DNA from: Bryopsis sp. KO-2023
Taxonomy: Eukaryota > Chlorophyta > Ulvophyceae > Bryopsidales > Bryopsidaceae
Direction: 5' to 3'
Assembly: GCA_030272585.1 (NCBI GenBank)
Contig: BSYQ01000002.1
Coordinates: forward strand, 7,874,001 to 7,938,000
Length of the DNA stretch: 64,000 nt
The notes below the pieces were generated by a model. The model searched no databases. It was not told the origin of the DNA and saw only the letters and a program-made list of their open reading frames with translations. A program made the translations under genes and the position numbers. Positions 42,166 to 52,781 of the stretch are shown piece after piece. Numbering within the stretch: position 1 is the first letter of the stretch; every line of letters starts with the position of its first letter.

Positions 42166-45100
42166 CCGCCAGGCAGGAAACTGCTTCGTCTGAGCCTGGC
42201 CGACGCAAACGTCGTAAGCGAAACAGAGTTCGTAGGCGGCGTAGGAAGCATAGATCAAAAGTAGGTGCCTCGAAAAAGGTTTGTACTCACAGCGGAAAAC
42301 CTGGGGCGCGGACTAGTACACCGCGTGAAGAGAGAACAGAGACACTCTCCACATCTACCCAATCGGCACATGACAACTGCGATTGGAAAAATGAACAGAA
42401 GGAAAGCACACCGGATGAGATGGACGCGCCTCATGCGTCATCTGCATCTCTTCCCTCTGTTAGTGAATCTGTGGGCTCATTGGAGTCGCAGAGTAGTCTA
42501 CAGGAGTCCCTGCCTGCAGACGTAGACGATAGTGGGTCAGAAACAACCCAGCGGTCTACCACAGAGCGAGTTAATGTGTCAGAAGTTCGATCAACTTCAT
42601 CAACCAAGGGTGACACATGCCCTCTGTTAAAAATTCAAGAAGTGCCTGTGAGAGGGTACGAAGTAAAAGCACGGATCAAGACCACGGACCTTTATGCATT
42701 CATTGATTGTGGAAGTACAGCAAACTATATCAATGATAAGGTAGCGCGTGATCTCGGGTTGTCAATTACACCAAGCTCCAAGAGAGCAATGTTGGCAAAC
42801 GGAGATATTAAAGAACTGGCTGGCAGCTGTAACAACCTCCGAGTAAAGATAGGAGGGCTGAAGTGCAAAATGAAAGCGGATCTGTTCCCAGACCTTGGTT
42901 ATGACCTAATATTGGGCATGCCTTGGTTGCAGAAAGAAAACCCCCGCATAGACTTTCAGCAGAATGAGATTTCAGTTTGCAAAAACAGCCAAGTGTTTCA
43001 TCTCCCGTTGCGTCATCCAACCCAAGAGAGTATTGAACCTGAACGAAAAGTACAGTCGATACTGCAAGAAGTGCCAGTGACTGAGTGTTCAGCTAAGAGA
43101 ATGATGCGTCATCTCAAAACAGAGACAGCATTCATGGTTGTAGTGCAAGAGTCTGAAGAGAAAGCTTTAGGCCAACATGAATTGCCTGACGCAATAGAGC
43201 GAACACAGCCATTCAACACTGAGGATGAGATTGGCAAACTTATTCGTTCAGACACCCCTGCCGAAATTAAAAAGGTGGTAGAAACACACCGTGGTGTGTT
43301 CCCTCGTGATTTACCCCCAGGGATCCCTCCGAAGAGAAAAGGTCATGAGTTTAAGATAGACCTGGAGGATCCAACACCTATCCATCGTCCAATATACAAG
43401 CTTTCACCAGCAGAGCTGGATGAAGTGAAAGCACAAGTGGACTACCTTCTGGAACAGAAGAAAATCAAACCATCCGAGTCCCCTTGGGGCGCGCCAATCC
43501 TATTTGTACCGAAAAAGGATGGAGGCTTAAGGATGTGTGTGGATTACAGGTGGATCAATAAGGTGACGGTGAAAAACCGATATCCTTTACCCCTGCCAGA
43601 AGAATTGATGGATAGAGTGTTCAAAGCCAAAGTGTTCTCGAAGTTAGATCTGCGATCAGGCTATTGGCAATTTCCAGTAAGGCCATCTGATACAGATAAA
43701 ACAGCGTTCCGCACGAGATACGGTCACTTTGAGTTTTTGGTAGCGCCTTTTGGGCTAACCAATTGCCCAGCGCAATTCCAAACTCTAGTGCAAGACCTAC
43801 TCGCAGAGTTTTTAGATGATTTTGTTGTTGTCTTTATCGATGACATACTCATCTTCTCTGAAAACATGGAACAGCATGCCGAACACTTAGAGAAAGTCCT
43901 GTCGCGACTAGCAGAATATCAGCTTTTTGCTAAGGCAAGTAAAAGTGAGCTGGCTGTCGCAACAGTAGACTATCTTGGCTACCGCATTAGCGGAAGTGGG
44001 TTAAAACCACAGGAACAAAAAGTGAAGGCAGTGAAGGAGTGGAAGGAACTACAGAGTGTTAGCGATGTACGTAGTTTCCTTGGAATGGTTTCATACTACA
44101 GGAAATTCATTCCCCAGTTTGCACATGTTGCTGGACCACTCCATGATTTAGTGAAAAAAGACCATCCCTGGAGATGGGGACAGGTTGAGCGTGGCGCATT
44201 CAATGAACTGAAAAAGCGTCTAAGTCAAGCTCCCGTCCTTATTTTTCCAGATGCGTCACTGCCTTACACTGTGATCACTGATGCGTCGAATGAGGCCATC
44301 GGTGCCGTGTTAACACAGGATCACGGAGAGGGGCTACAGCCAATAGCTTACCTCTCACGTAGATTCAAGCCTGCCGAGCTTAACTATGCACCATACGACA
44401 AAGAGTTGTGTGCAATATGTTATGCGATGGTGCAGTGGAGACATTATCTAGAAGGTTGTGCGGGTGGAGTAACAGTGTTCACTGACCACCAACCTCTGAC
44501 GCATATTCTGTCGCAGAGGAACCTTTCTAGAACCCAAGCAAGATGGCTTGAGGCGGGGTACCTGACTTCGATCAACCCCAAGATCTCCTATATCAAAGGC
44601 AAGGCTAATGTGTTAGCAGATGCTCTCTCCCGCAGTGTTCCTAAGCCCGTGGAAACTGCGATGAACATTTCCACTTGGTACGTGCATCAAGCAAGCCAAG
44701 ACGAGTGGAAACAAGCCCTCCAAGCTGATAACTCCTTGGTGAAGATATTGCGGAAGCTTGAGAGTGGCGAGGAAGTTGAGGGATATTTCCTCAGAGAGGG
44801 AATACTCTGGACGGTCCCAAAGAGAGGATTAGTCGAGAAAGTGGTGGTTCCTAAAGGCCAGCGCAATAAGATCATGAAGGAGTGCCATGAGACACCTTCA
44901 GCAGGCCATACAGGACCAGCGCGAACAGGAGAAATCCTCGCGCGGCGATATTGGTGGAAGGGGTGGATGAATGAGTTGAAGGCATTTGTGCGCGAATGCC
45001 CTGTGTGCCAACAAATAAAGGCTGACACACAGAAGCCTATGGGCTTACTTCAACCCCTGCCAATACCTGAGCGGAAGTGGGAGCAGATTACCACTGACTT

Positions 45101-46160
45101 GGTGACAGATCTACCAGCATCCAATGGGTTTAGTGCTGTAGCTGTCTTTGTCGATAGACTTACCAAGTTTGTGCATTTCGCCCCATGTACTAAAGAGATT
45201 ACCGCTGCAGGATACGCCCAACTTTTTATCGAACATGTTTACCGCAACCATGGCCTACCTAAAGTGATTGTGTCTGATAGAGACCCTCGCTTTACCAGCA
45301 AGTTCTGGCAGACGCTTTTTAAAGCTCTGGGTACAGAGATTCGTATGAGTACAGCTTACCACCCTCAGACGGATGGGCAGAGTGAGGTTACCATACGTAC
45401 TCTGGAAAATTTTCTAAGGCCATATGCTGAGAGGTATCCCCATAAGTGGGTTGAGTATTTACCTACAGCAGAGTTTGCAGCAAACAATGCAGTGAATGCG
45501 AGTACAGGGTTCGCACCTGCATACTTGATGTATGGGTACCATCCAGAAACACCAAACATTGGTGGGACGGCAACGCAATTTCAAGTGGAAGCAGTTAAGA
45601 CTATGGTAGCACGGATGGCACAGGACTTAGATACCGCAAAAGCATATTACTCTAGAGCACAACACAGAATGTGTGTGAGTGCAAACAAGAAGAGGAAAGA
45701 TATTGCTTTTGAGAAAGGGGATAAAGTCCTGATAAAAAGCCGTTTTATTCCGTTGGCTGCTTTGAACAAAGTGAGTCCCAAACTGCGCCGTCGATTTGTG
45801 GGTCCCTTTGAAATTGTGGAGAAAATATCAAAGGTGGCTTACAGAGTTCAACTTCCGGAAACATGGCTCATTCACCCAGTGTTTCATGTTTCTAAGTTCA
45901 AGCGTTATCACGCCTCGAGTGATAACAGCAGGCAAATACAACCTCCAGAAGGAGAGTTGATTGGTAGCGAAGTAGAGTATGAGGTCGAAAATATCCTAAG
46001 GGCTAGAGGTAAACGCAATCGCGAATACCTAGTGCTGTGGAAAGGATACGATCTACTTGACGCTACTTGGGAACCTGAAGCTAATCTGGTTAACGCACCA
46101 GATATACTTCGCGCATTTAAAGAGAAAGAAAGAAAAGAGTTGCAGAAAGGAAGAGAATAG
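42117..46160 (+). CDS. Pol of element B (expressed by -1 frameshift)
   Basis: The frame is open from 42117, so it overlaps gag by 49 nt, and runs without stop to 46160. The first ATG is at 42420, but about 100 codons before it are open and include a very basic run (GRRKRRKRNRVRRRRRKHR). Domains: protease with FIDCGSTANYI (Cys in place of the usual Ser/Thr of D-S/T-G), reverse transcriptase with FIDD (43835-43846), RNase H (ITDASNEAIGAVL), integrase HHCC (HTGPARTGEIL...CPVCQQIK), integrase core (TTDLVTDLP, VSDRDPRF, HPQTDGQSE at 45361-45387) and a chromodomain (YLVLWKGYDLLDATWEPEANL, residues split here as read at 45975-46120). Intact. Confidence 0.92.
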   Translation: MGGGEKPPRCKKNVKLTARQETASSEPGRRKRRKRNRVRRRRRKHRSKVGASKKVCTHSGKPGARTSTPREERTETLSTSTQSAHDNCDWKNEQKESTPDEMDAPHASSASLPSVSESVGSLESQSSLQESLPADVDDSGSETTQRSTTERVNVSEVRSTSSTKGDTCPLLKIQEVPVRGYEVKARIKTTDLYAFIDCGSTANYINDKVARDLGLSITPSSKRAMLANGDIKELAGSCNNLRVKIGGLKCKMKADLFPDLGYDLILGMPWLQKENPRIDFQQNEISVCKNSQVFHLPLRHPTQESIEPERKVQSILQEVPVTECSAKRMMRHLKTETAFMVVVQESEEKALGQHELPDAIERTQPFNTEDEIGKLIRSDTPAEIKKVVETHRGVFPRDLPPGIPPKRKGHEFKIDLEDPTPIHRPIYKLSPAELDEVKAQVDYLLEQKKIKPSESPWGAPILFVPKKDGGLRMCVDYRWINKVTVKNRYPLPLPEELMDRVFKAKVFSKLDLRSGYWQFPVRPSDTDKTAFRTRYGHFEFLVAPFGLTNCPAQFQTLVQDLLAEFLDDFVVVFIDDILIFSENMEQHAEHLEKVLSRLAEYQLFAKASKSELAVATVDYLGYRISGSGLKPQEQKVKAVKEWKELQSVSDVRSFLGMVSYYRKFIPQFAHVAGPLHDLVKKDHPWRWGQVERGAFNELKKRLSQAPVLIFPDASLPYTVITDASNEAIGAVLTQDHGEGLQPIAYLSRRFKPAELNYAPYDKELCAICYAMVQWRHYLEGCAGGVTVFTDHQPLTHILSQRNLSRTQARWLEAGYLTSINPKISYIKGKANVLADALSRSVPKPVETAMNISTWYVHQASQDEWKQALQADNSLVKILRKLESGEEVEGYFLREGILWTVPKRGLVEKVVVPKGQRNKIMKECHETPSAGHTGPARTGEILARRYWWKGWMNELKAFVRECPVCQQIKADTQKPMGLLQPLPIPERKWEQITTDLVTDLPASNGFSAVAVFVDRLTKFVHFAPCTKEITAAGYAQLFIEHVYRNHGLPKVIVSDRDPRFTSKFWQTLFKALGTEIRMSTAYHPQTDGQSEVTIRTLENFLRPYAERYPHKWVEYLPTAEFAANNAVNASTGFAPAYLMYGYHPETPNIGGTATQFQVEAVKTMVARMAQDLDTAKAYYSRAQHRMCVSANKKRKDIAFEKGDKVLIKSRFIPLAALNKVSPKLRRRFVGPFEIVEKISKVAYRVQLPETWLIHPVFHVSKFKRYHASSDNSRQIQPPEGELIGSEVEYEVENILRARGKRNREYLVLWKGYDLLDATWEPEANLVNAPDILRAFKEKERKELQKGRE
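42147..42162 (+). promoter_or_regulatory. Probable -1 ribosomal frameshift site between gag and pol of B
   Basis: In the gag frame the heptamers A-AAA-AAA (42147-42153) and G-TTA-AAC (42156-42162) lie just before the TGA stop. Both are known -1 slippery types. A -1 shift at either one enters the open pol frame, which begins at 42117. A downstream RNA structure was not checked. Confidence 0.7.
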
Positions 46161-46610
46161 GGAAACAGAGTGTTTGATGGCTAAGGTGGAACTCCTTATT
46201 GCAAGGGGGCGCGAAAAAGGATACCTTAGAAAAACTCTGTCGACTTCCAAACCAACTCTTTAACTTTAATGCGTTAGGTGCCTAAGTTATTTGGCTGGCG
46301 CAGTAAGTGTAGCTTCAGTAGTACTTTAGAAACCGGGCAAACGATGTCACATTCGAGATAGTGTGGTTGTTCCGAGAAAACCCCTATCAAGTGACGTGTT
46401 GAGGTGGTCTTGACGAGACTCCAACCGAGCGAAACGTTGGTGTCTCACCCCAATAACCCAACGAGGAAAGTGTACGAGTCACCCAGCCTTATAAGCGCAG
46501 CCCTCGAACCATTTTGCCCTAGTGTTTGTGTAAACGGAGCGAGCTCCTGAGTGAAAAAGAGTCTAAAGACGCACAAACCGTTGTTTATATCTTTCTTTCC
46601 GACAAACATA
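46161..46610 (+). other. Gap between pol and ORF3 of element B
   Basis: 450 nt without a long frame. It may hold an internal promoter, splice acceptor or initiation signal for ORF3; none is evident. Confidence 0.4.
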
Positions 46611-48425
46611 ATGGCTGCCGATACACCCGCCGCAATTATTGCGAGGTTGGAAGCGGAGGTAGCTCAAAAAGAAGAGGAGCTGCAGCACTTTACGTCGACC
46701 GCAGAGGAAGTGCTGCAGAACAATGAGGCCTTAACCCGGCAACTCTCAGAGTTGAGTGACCGGACGAAAGCAGCTGAGGCTGCGAAGGAGGCAGCGGAGA
46801 AAGCCAAGGATAAGGCGGAGGCGGAAAAGAAAGAAGCGGAGGACAAGACTAAGGTCTTGGAAGAAAAATTGGAAGCCATGAAGCTGAAAAAGCAAAGGTT
46901 CCAATCTCACATGATGGCTAACCATCGTGAGAATGACCTCCGCAAGCAAGCTCTCGGGGGAATGGTGGATCGATTTACCGCGGTAGAGGAAACGCTGCAG
47001 CGAGCTGTAGCAACCGCGTGGAGTGCAGCAGCCAACAACCTTAAGAAGGAATTGGCAGAACAAGAGCTGCAGATCGATTTGCTGGGAGAGTCCCTCAGAG
47101 ACGGCTCTGAAAAACTTCAAGTGCAGAGCGAAACAACGGACAAGATGCTGCGTTTGAACCCGCCGGTACCAGCACCACGGGTACGCGAAGAACTGGATCG
47201 CCAAGTCCAAGTTCTGTTGTCAAACGCAACACTTGATCTGGAACCGTCCAAGGACGATGATGCGGGAGGCTCAAGCAAGGGCAAGGGGAAAGGGAAAAAC
47301 AAACGTCCAAGCTCGCCGTGTAGGGATGAAGATCCACACGGAAAGAGGAGGCGAGAGGACGGTGACGATGAAGGTGGTGAGCCACCGAGGGATCGTATGC
47401 CTGGAGATGCAGCAAGAGCCAACTTGTTACTCAAGTTAAAGGCTGCCGCATTAAAGACTCCAGCACCCTCACAACCAGCGCCAACAGTTCAGACTCCCGG
47501 AGATGAGGCTACCGCAATAGCACCGGGGGAGGACTTATTCGACATGAGAGAGGAGGAGCTTTTGGACTTGGATTTTAACGAAGAAATTGACTTCGGCAGT
47601 CCACCTCCTAGGCTCGAAGGTCCTAGTTCTGAACTGGAGGACGGGGAAATAAGGAATGATGAAGGGCCAAGCCAGGTGACAGAGGTTCAGCGTGCGGTCC
47701 ATCCACCGTTGGAGTTAGCTCCAACAGAAGCAGCACTTCGGGCTTTCCGAGAAAAGGTTAAGCTCAGAAGACTAAGGGCGGCTGCTCAGGACAAAGTGGA
47801 TGCTGCACCCAGCGAAGTGAACCTGTCACGGGAGGATATTGAGGAGGCTTGCAACCCCATCACTGCGTCAGAGAAATGGCCGAAGGTCCAATATACTAAC
47901 CCCAGGGACCGAGCCTTGCAAAATTACCGCGGCAACCGGCACTTTCACGAGTTGCCCATGTGCATTTGGTGCGGGAGAAGCCCAATGCAAGCAAGTGCTC
48001 AGCGGCTGACGCAGAAGAAGTATTCCGTCCTTCCTTGTGGGTATCACCTCGTGTGTGATGCTCATTGGTTGGCATACTCGATGCTGGGGCGCATCGTCAC
48101 GGCGGTCCAAAAAGTCGCGGAAGTGGACAACAAGTCCATCGCCACCGTCTCCCCATTCTCTCTACCTGCCCATATGTTGAAGCTGACACGCTCGACGTTC
48201 GAAGAAATCCCTTCGTTCCCGGCTGAGCACGAGAAGTTGCCACACTGCAACATGTGTGTGAAGCGGCAGCTCAAGGTGTCCGGCATCACAAGGGATCTGC
48301 CATTCCTTAAGTCCAAGAGGGTGGCTGCCGCATTTGATCCCTGTGTCCGGTATCGTGCAGTGCAGCAAGCGCATGCGCAAGAGCAGCGTGCTAATCAGCA
48401 AGCGCAAGCGCAGGAACAGCGTTAA
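46611..48425 (+). CDS. Element B ORF3: coiled coil plus RING-like Cys/His protein
   Basis: 604 residues from the ATG at 46611 (the frame is open to a GTG at 46551). Residues 5-110 are a strong coiled coil rich in Ala, Glu and Lys (LEAEVAQKEEELQHF, AAKEAAEKAKDKAEAEKKEA). A basic, nuclear-signal-like stretch follows (KGKGKGKNKRP, GKRRRED), then an acidic region. The C-terminal part has C-x2-C (CIWC, 47961), LPCGYHLVC with a following H, and C-x2-C (CNMC, 48243). The spacing C-x2-C-x21-C-x2-H-x2-C-x2-H resembles a RING, but the last gap (about 60) is long. It has no signal peptide or membrane segment, so it is not an envelope. Element A has a counterpart. Confidence 0.75.
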   Translation: MAADTPAAIIARLEAEVAQKEEELQHFTSTAEEVLQNNEALTRQLSELSDRTKAAEAAKEAAEKAKDKAEAEKKEAEDKTKVLEEKLEAMKLKKQRFQSHMMANHRENDLRKQALGGMVDRFTAVEETLQRAVATAWSAAANNLKKELAEQELQIDLLGESLRDGSEKLQVQSETTDKMLRLNPPVPAPRVREELDRQVQVLLSNATLDLEPSKDDDAGGSSKGKGKGKNKRPSSPCRDEDPHGKRRREDGDDEGGEPPRDRMPGDAARANLLLKLKAAALKTPAPSQPAPTVQTPGDEATAIAPGEDLFDMREEELLDLDFNEEIDFGSPPPRLEGPSSELEDGEIRNDEGPSQVTEVQRAVHPPLELAPTEAALRAFREKVKLRRLRAAAQDKVDAAPSEVNLSREDIEEACNPITASEKWPKVQYTNPRDRALQNYRGNRHFHELPMCIWCGRSPMQASAQRLTQKKYSVLPCGYHLVCDAHWLAYSMLGRIVTAVQKVAEVDNKSIATVSPFSLPAHMLKLTRSTFEEIPSFPAEHEKLPHCNMCVKRQLKVSGITRDLPFLKSKRVAAAFDPCVRYRAVQQAHAQEQRANQQAQAQEQR

Positions 48426-48606
48426 GGAGGAGGGAAAAGGAGTTATCGTCGACCAAGTGTGTGCGTGCAGCCGCTGTCAGAGACGTCAGAGCAAGAGACA
48501 GGTCCAAGACAGTTGGGTGTGGGTATGGGAGTGGGTGAGTTTTGTGTTTGTGTTTTTGTGTTTTTGTTTTTCTTTGTGTTTTGGTGTGCGTGGGCGCCCA
48601 CTTTTT

Positions 48607-48620
48607 GCGGGGGGGGCGTA
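48607..48620 (+). other. Element B polypurine tract
   Basis: GCGGGGGGGGCGTA lies directly before the 3' LTR. It is G-rich rather than a pure purine tract. Confidence 0.6.
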
Positions 48621-49049
48621 TGTTAGTCTTTTAGCGCTATACGAGGTAGTTTGGGATAGAGCCGAGGGTGGCTGACGCATGTGGGTTCACGAGTAAGACA
48701 GATTAGACCCAGAGTTTGGGGCATGCGTCAGCGTACTACACTTAGGGGTACTTAAGAGGCCCACTCGTTGTTTTGACATTCTATTCTTTCACTTTATTTT
48801 GTAAGAACTCGGGATTCGTGGGATTGGTGTGTTCCCGCTTGTGTGTGTGTTTGTGTGTGTGTGTGTTAAGTGTTTGCCTGACGCAATCACTTCCCAATCC
48901 AAGTGCTCTAGTAGCGTTCACAACCGCGCTAGCTAGAGAGTTGTCTAAACCAACAAACCCCACAAGTATACTTGCGTTAGCCAGCAAGTTATCACGAATC
49001 CAATCAACACAGCCGACCACTATTGCGTCACCCACAAGCTTCACTATCA
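48621..49049 (+). repeat. Element B 3' LTR
   Basis: 429 bp; by eye identical to the 5' LTR. Confidence 0.95.
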
Positions 49050-49054
49050 GGCAG

Positions 49055-51741
49055 AGTTGCTGAAACAGGGTTTTATCAGACCTAGCAAGTCACCCTGGGG
49101 ATCACCAGTTTTATTCGTTCCAAAGAAAAATGGGAAGTTGAGAATGTGTGTCGATTTCAGGGCACTGAATAAACTGACAGTGAAAAACAGGTATCCTATT
49201 CCAAGGATTGAGGAGTTGCTAGATCAGATTCAGGGAGCTCGTTGTTTCAGTAAAATAGATCTCTGCTCAGGTTATCATCAAGTGCGGTTGGACCCTGCAG
49301 ATTCAGAAAAGACGGCCTTCCGCACTAGATATGGGCTTTTTGAATATGTGGTTCTTCCTTTTGGGCTGACAAATGCCCCTGCCACCTTTATGAACACCAT
49401 GAACCATGTTCTTCATGATTTCTTGGATATTTTCTGCATAGTTTATTTGGATGACATTTTGGTTTACAGCAGGAATTGGGCTGAACACAAGGTTCACTTG
49501 CAGAAAGTGTTGCAGAGACTGAGGGAACAGAAACTGTATGCTTCAGCTACTAAGTGTGATATCTGCAAGATGCAGGTGGAGTTTTTGGGGCATGAAGTGA
49601 GTGCTGCAGGTATACAGGTGTTGCAGAGCAAAGTGCAGATCATCAGGGACTGGCCTCCCTTAACGTCAGTGAAGGACCTCAGATCCTTCCTTGGCCTGGC
49701 AAATTATTACAGAAGGTTCATCAAGGACTTCTCTGCCAGGGCTAAGCCATTGACTGCCTTGCTGAAGAAGGAAGCAAGCTGGCAATGGACAGAAAGGGAA
49801 GCTGCGTCAATGCAGGATATTAAGGAGGCATTGATGTCTGCACCAGTGTTGTTGGTGCCTGACCCAGGATTGAAGTTTGAAGTCACCACTGATGCTTCAG
49901 ACTATGCTATTGGAGCAGTCCTTACACAGGACCATGGACAGGGTCAGCAGCCTGTGGCCTATGAAAGCAGGAAACTGCAACCTGCAGAACTGAATTATGC
50001 TACCCATGAGAAGGAGCTCTTGGCCATTGTACATGCACTCAAGGTGTGGAGGCACTATCTGGATGCTCAGGAATTTGTGGTGCACACTGATCATGCACCA
50101 CTGAAGTATCTACAGACTCAGCCTCAGTTGTCCAAGAGGCAGGCAAGGTGGATGGAGACCTTGCAATCCTTCAAGTTTGAGATCAAATACAGGCCTGGAA
50201 GAGATAATGTGGTGGCAGATGCACTGAGCAGGGCCACACATCAGACTGCAAAGGAGCAGCCTGAAGTTAATGCACAAGCAAGATTGGACCTGACCCAGGG
50301 ATTTCAGGAGGAGGTCAAGGAGGCCTATCAAAAGGATCCTTTATGCAAGCAATTGATTGAGGCAAACTACAGACCAGCTCATGTAAAGTGGGATGGTCAG
50401 AGGCTTTGGAGAAGGGTTTGCAATGCCTGGAAATGGTGGATACCTGATGCAGACGGGCTCAGGGAGAAGTTGCTCCATGACTGCCATGAATCAGCATTGG
50501 CAGGACATCTGGGCAGACGAAAAACGCTGGTCAGAGTGCAGGCGCATTATTTCTGGCCACGCATTTCAGGCACAGTACAGAAGTATGTCAAGAATTGCAT
50601 CCCCTGTCAGAGAAATAAGGCTTCTAATCAGAGGCCTTTGGGTAAGCTGCAGCCTCTGCCTATTCCTGATGGCAGGTGGTCCAGTGTTTCAATGGATTTT
50701 GTAGGCCCTTTGCCTAAAACCAGGAAGGGGTCAGATTATTTGCTTGTGGTAGTGGACAGATTCAGTAAGATGTTGCGCTTGATTCCAACCAAACAAACGG
50801 TAACTGCAGCAGGAGTTGCAGATTTATTCTTTCAGAATGTAGTTCGTTTCTTTGGGTTGCCTCAAGAGATTGTTTCGGATAGAGACAGTCGGTTCACTAG
50901 TAATTTTTGGAGAGCTCTGTGGAAGAGAGCAAATACTAGATTGGCAATGTCTAGTAGTTACCACCCTGAGACAGACGGGCAGACAGAAAGGGCTAACAGA
51001 ACTGTGCAGGAGATTCTGCGAAGTTATGTTGAGCCTGCAGGTGCAGATTGGGAAGAGCATTTGGCTGCTGCAGAGTTTGCTTACAACTCCAGCATCAATG
51101 CCACTACAGGATTCTCTCCCTTTTTCCTCATGTACGGGCAGAATCCCCGAACTCCTGCAAGTGCTGTAGCAACTACAGCCTGCCCTGCGGTGGATGATTG
51201 GTGGACTACTTGGCAGCAAGCTCTGCTTGCTGGCAGAGACAACATTGCTCAAGCTCAGGATCGACAACGCCAGGTGGCGGATCAAACCAGGCGGGGAGGG
51301 GGCTTTGAGCCAGGCGAAAAAGTTTTTCTGGCAACCAAGGACTTACCCCTACCTGATGTACTGAGCAGGAAACTAACTGCAAAGTTCTGTGGGCCATTTG
51401 AGGTGGTAGAAAGGCTGTCAGAGGTGACAGTCAGGTTGAGGCTGCCAGGGCATTGGCGAATCCATGATGTGTTTCATGTGTCCAAGCTGAAGCCTGCCTT
51501 TATTGATCAGGAGGGCAGTTTTCCAGCCAGGAGGACACACACACTGCAGCCTGAACCAGAGCTGGTTGAGGGGCAAGAGGAATACCTGGTGGACAGGATT
51601 CTTGCAGAAAGGACTGTCAGAGGCAGGAAGCAGTACCTTGTCAGGTGGCAGGGCTATGACCAGTCAGAGGATACATGGGAGCCTGCCAGAAACTTGCGAA
51701 ACGCACCGGACAAGTTACGTGAGTTTGAGATAAGGAGCTGA
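49055..51741 (+). CDS. Pol of element A, 3' part (RT, RNase H, integrase, chromodomain)
   Basis: This continues the interrupted pol in the correct frame once element B and one target copy are discounted. Reverse transcriptase with YLDD at about residue 130 (near 49447); RNase H ([15 protein letters not shown]); integrase finger ([11 protein letters not shown]...CIPCQRNK); integrase core ([25 protein letters not shown]); C-terminal chromodomain ([17 protein letters not shown]). No other damage. As it stands the fragment lacks protease and a start, so it is not expressed as a normal Pol. Confidence 0.92.
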
Positions 51742-51914
51742 AAGGACCCGACCAAGCAGAGGTGACAGGTTGATATCTCTGACAGACTGAATCAACCCCG
51801 ACAGAAACGGAAATAGGAGTGCAGTATACTGCAGCAGGAAACTGTCTAGCAAGTTACGTGCGCAGAGCAGGAAAAGAGAAAGAGGAGCTTATCGTTCGAA
51901 AGGAAGGAGTCAAT

Positions 51915-52781
51915 ATGGATCAGCAACCAGCAAACCAGACCGCCCTTATCGTCTCAACCCCCGCCAGCAGCAGTGAACCAGCAGAAACTACCCCTGTGGT
52001 TATCAGCGGAGAAGCGGTGGAGAAAGCCGACGTGAGCAAGGGGGCAGATGAGGTTGTGGCGTTTGAGGAGGCTGTGCAGGTTCTGCGGAAGAGGGCAGTC
52101 GACGTTGCGGAGTTGGAAAGGCTGAGGAGCAAGTGTCAAAAGGTGGAGCAGGAGAAGTGGAAGCTGCAAGGGTCTCTGAGTGCTGCCGAAAGTGAGCTGA
52201 AAGCGTGGCGAGAGTGGGCGAAGAAAATGCCGGTAACGCGGTTGGAGTCCGAAGAGGAGTTGTCCTTCGGCTTCCTGGACACAGGGCTCCCTGAACCAGA
52301 AAAACCTGCAGCAGACCAAAAGAGTGAGATGGAGACGGCGCTGAAAGAAACGGGACGTGGCTGTTCGCTTTGCTTCAAGACGGCGAGGTCTCTTGGGGCA
52401 CCAGTGCGGGAGCTTCCATGTGGGAAGCACCGGGTATGCTGCAGGGACCTCTGTGTCCAGAGACTCTGGTACGCGCCAGACGTAACGGTGGAGAGGACGA
52501 ACCCAGACGGGAGCTTGGAGGTGGTTGGACGACTCAGTGGAACGCGAAAGGGGGTCTCGGTGGATGCGACGAAAGAGTGCGGGCTGTGCAAGCTGCGGGA
52601 GCACACGGTCATGGCGCCGAGGGTGCTGACGTCTTTGCGGATTGCGGTCATCAGTCCACCCCTGCCAACGCAGCCAGCCTCCCCGGGACGAACCAATCGT
52701 GACTGCGTGCCGCTTCGAGAGATCCGCTGGAGTGTGCCCGCGCTTGCGCCAAAGAGGGGCTTGAAACGTCCGGCGACCTGA
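51915..52781 (+). CDS. Element A ORF3: coiled coil plus RING-like Cys/His protein
   Basis: 288 residues from the ATG at 51915; the frame is open to a GTG at 51819. Residues about 50-110 form a coiled coil (LERLRSKCQKVEQEKWKLQG, SAAESELKAWREW). Then follow CSLC (52362), a 15-residue gap, LPCGKHRVCC (52413-52443) with a further Cys four residues on, about 41 residues, and CGLC (52577). This order, C-x2-C...C-x2-H-x2-C...C-x2-C, fits a RING or RING-like fold within normal gaps. The LPCG-x-H-x-V-C core is the same as in element B ORF3. It lies 173 nt after pol. No signal peptide or membrane helix. A ubiquitin-ligase-like role is inference only. Confidence 0.75.
   Translation: MDQQPANQTALIVSTPASSSEPAETTPVVISGEAVEKADVSKGADEVVAFEEAVQVLRKRAVDVAELERLRSKCQKVEQEKWKLQGSLSAAESELKAWREWAKKMPVTRLESEEELSFGFLDTGLPEPEKPAADQKSEMETALKETGRGCSLCFKTARSLGAPVRELPCGKHRVCCRDLCVQRLWYAPDVTVERTNPDGSLEVVGRLSGTRKGVSVDATKECGLCKLREHTVMAPRVLTSLRIAVISPPLPTQPASPGRTNRDCVPLREIRWSVPALAPKRGLKRPAT

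Larger units (their letters stand above)
38940..49049 (+). mobile_element. Element B: Ty3/Gypsy retrotransposon nested in element A
   Basis: 10110 bp. LTRs of 429 bp at 38940-39368 and 48621-49049 start TGTTAG and end ATCA. The target duplication GGCAG lies at 38935-38939 and 49050-49054. Order: LTR, primer-binding site, gag, pol by -1 frameshift, ORF3 with RING-like module, purine tract, LTR. All frames are intact and the LTRs look identical, so it is a very recent insertion. Confidence 0.96.

Noticed and set aside
46611..52781. ORF3 of elements A and B as envelope proteins
   Set aside because: Position fits, but no signal peptide, membrane helix or cleavage-site pattern is seen; both are coiled-coil and Cys/His proteins.
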